Origin: Bacteroidales bacterium
GTDB lineage: Bacteria > Bacteroidota > Bacteroidia > Bacteroidales > VadinHA17
Reading direction: 5' to 3'
Assembly: GCA_029935275.1 (NCBI GenBank)
Contig: JAOZKQ010000134.1
Coordinates: 1-6,102, forward strand
Length of the DNA: 6,102 nucleotides
Made by a program: the position numbers and the translations under genes. Below the pieces are notes generated by a model. It had not been told where the DNA came from and did not search any database. It was given only the letters and a program-made list of their open reading frames with translations. Positions 5,798 through 6,102 of this stretch are shown here, piece by piece (the stretch's first letter is position 1; every line of letters begins with the position of its first letter).

Positions 5798-6102
5798 CTA
5801 GAATGCATCATCCTCCAGATCTTTTATTCTAAAATTCCGGATATTTTCAGGCCATTGAGTCGGATTATACCATTTCTTCCATATACCTTTTATTCTCTCA
5901 ATCTCTATGGGATCGTAAAAGCCAAACAGATACAGTAAAAACGGGAATGATAAGATCAAAGTAAATTTAAAAACAGTTCGAACTACCGGGGTAAATGGAT
6001 TAAAAATCAAGGTCAAGAAATAAATCATGATAGAAAGGCCTAGTATGATCATTACCTTTTTGATTTCATAGGAAATATGATAATATTTCTGTGATTGTTG
6101 AT
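5798..6102 (-). CDS. Probable polysaccharide flippase (Wzx-like), C-terminal end, 5' partial
   Basis: On the - strand an open frame runs from the right edge to TAG at 5800-5798, giving 100 residues. An internal ATG at 6052 would give 84 residues, but the frame is open upstream of it (QQSQKYYHISYEIKKV), so I read the gene as entering from outside the window. Two hydrophobic segments are visible: residues about 16-33 of the fragment (VMIILGLSIMIYFLTLIF) and about 43-62 (VFKFTLILSFPFLLYLFGFY). The basic cytoplasmic tail is EIERIKGIWKKWYNP, then WPENIRNF. This pattern matches my recollection of the C-terminus of Bacteroidetes Wzx-type oligosaccharide flippases of the MOP superfamily, which move lipid-linked repeat units across the inner membrane. 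The polysaccharide context supports this. It is convergent with the glycosyltransferase on its left. Another polytopic membrane protein cannot be excluded from so short a piece. Confidence 0.65.
   Translation of the reverse strand, partial: QQSQKYYHISYEIKKVMIILGLSIMIYFLTLIFNPFTPVVRTVFKFTLILSFPFLLYLFGFYDPIEIERIKGIWKKWYNPTQWPENIRNFRIKDLEDDAF

Noticed and set aside
5798..6052. Complete 84-residue small membrane protein starting at the internal ATG
   Set aside because: The frame stays open to the window edge with sequence that fits the same protein, so it is better read as the end of a longer flippase gene.

Overview
The window looks like an AT-rich Bacteroidota (Bacteroidetes) chromosome segment. 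The evidence is the protein types (a BRO-N gene inside a type I restriction-modification operon, and Bacteroidetes-style surface-polysaccharide glycosyltransferases and flippase) and starts that mostly lack a Shine-Dalgarno sequence. Genus cannot be decided from the sequence.

Left part (1-1961): the 3' half of a type I restriction-modification operon on the + strand. It holds the C-terminal end of the methylase HsdM (cut by the window edge), a complete BRO-N/DinD-like gene, a possible 43-residue ORF, and a specificity gene hsdS that has only the first target-recognition domain and the helical spacer. Each of the three junctions is a 4-base start/stop overlap (ATGA, ATGA, TTGA), so the group looks translationally coupled. 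hsdS loses recognisable family sequence around base 1827-1835, where the second recognition domain should begin, and ends in a tail of about 40 residues that runs 11 bases into the next gene.

Middle part (1951-5582): a surface-polysaccharide cluster on the + strand. It holds a GT4-type glycosyltransferase, a non-hydrolysing UDP-GlcNAc 2-epimerase (wecB type, makes UDP-ManNAc) overlapping it by 4 bases, and after a 42-base gap a second, divergent GT4-type glycosyltransferase. Together they suggest assembly of an O-antigen- or capsule-like glycan with a ManNAc-derived sugar.

Right part (5583-6102): a 215-base intergenic stretch that holds a decayed second copy of the wecB 3' end (5674-5739, 57 of 66 bases identical to 4318-4383). 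It is followed on the - strand by the C-terminal end of a probable Wzx-type polysaccharide flippase that enters from beyond the right edge.

No clearly new system is present. The most informative signals are two rearrangement scars, one at each end of the glycosyltransferase cluster (the truncated hsdS junction and the wecB tail duplication), and the tightly coupled BRO-N gene and small ORF inside the restriction-modification operon.
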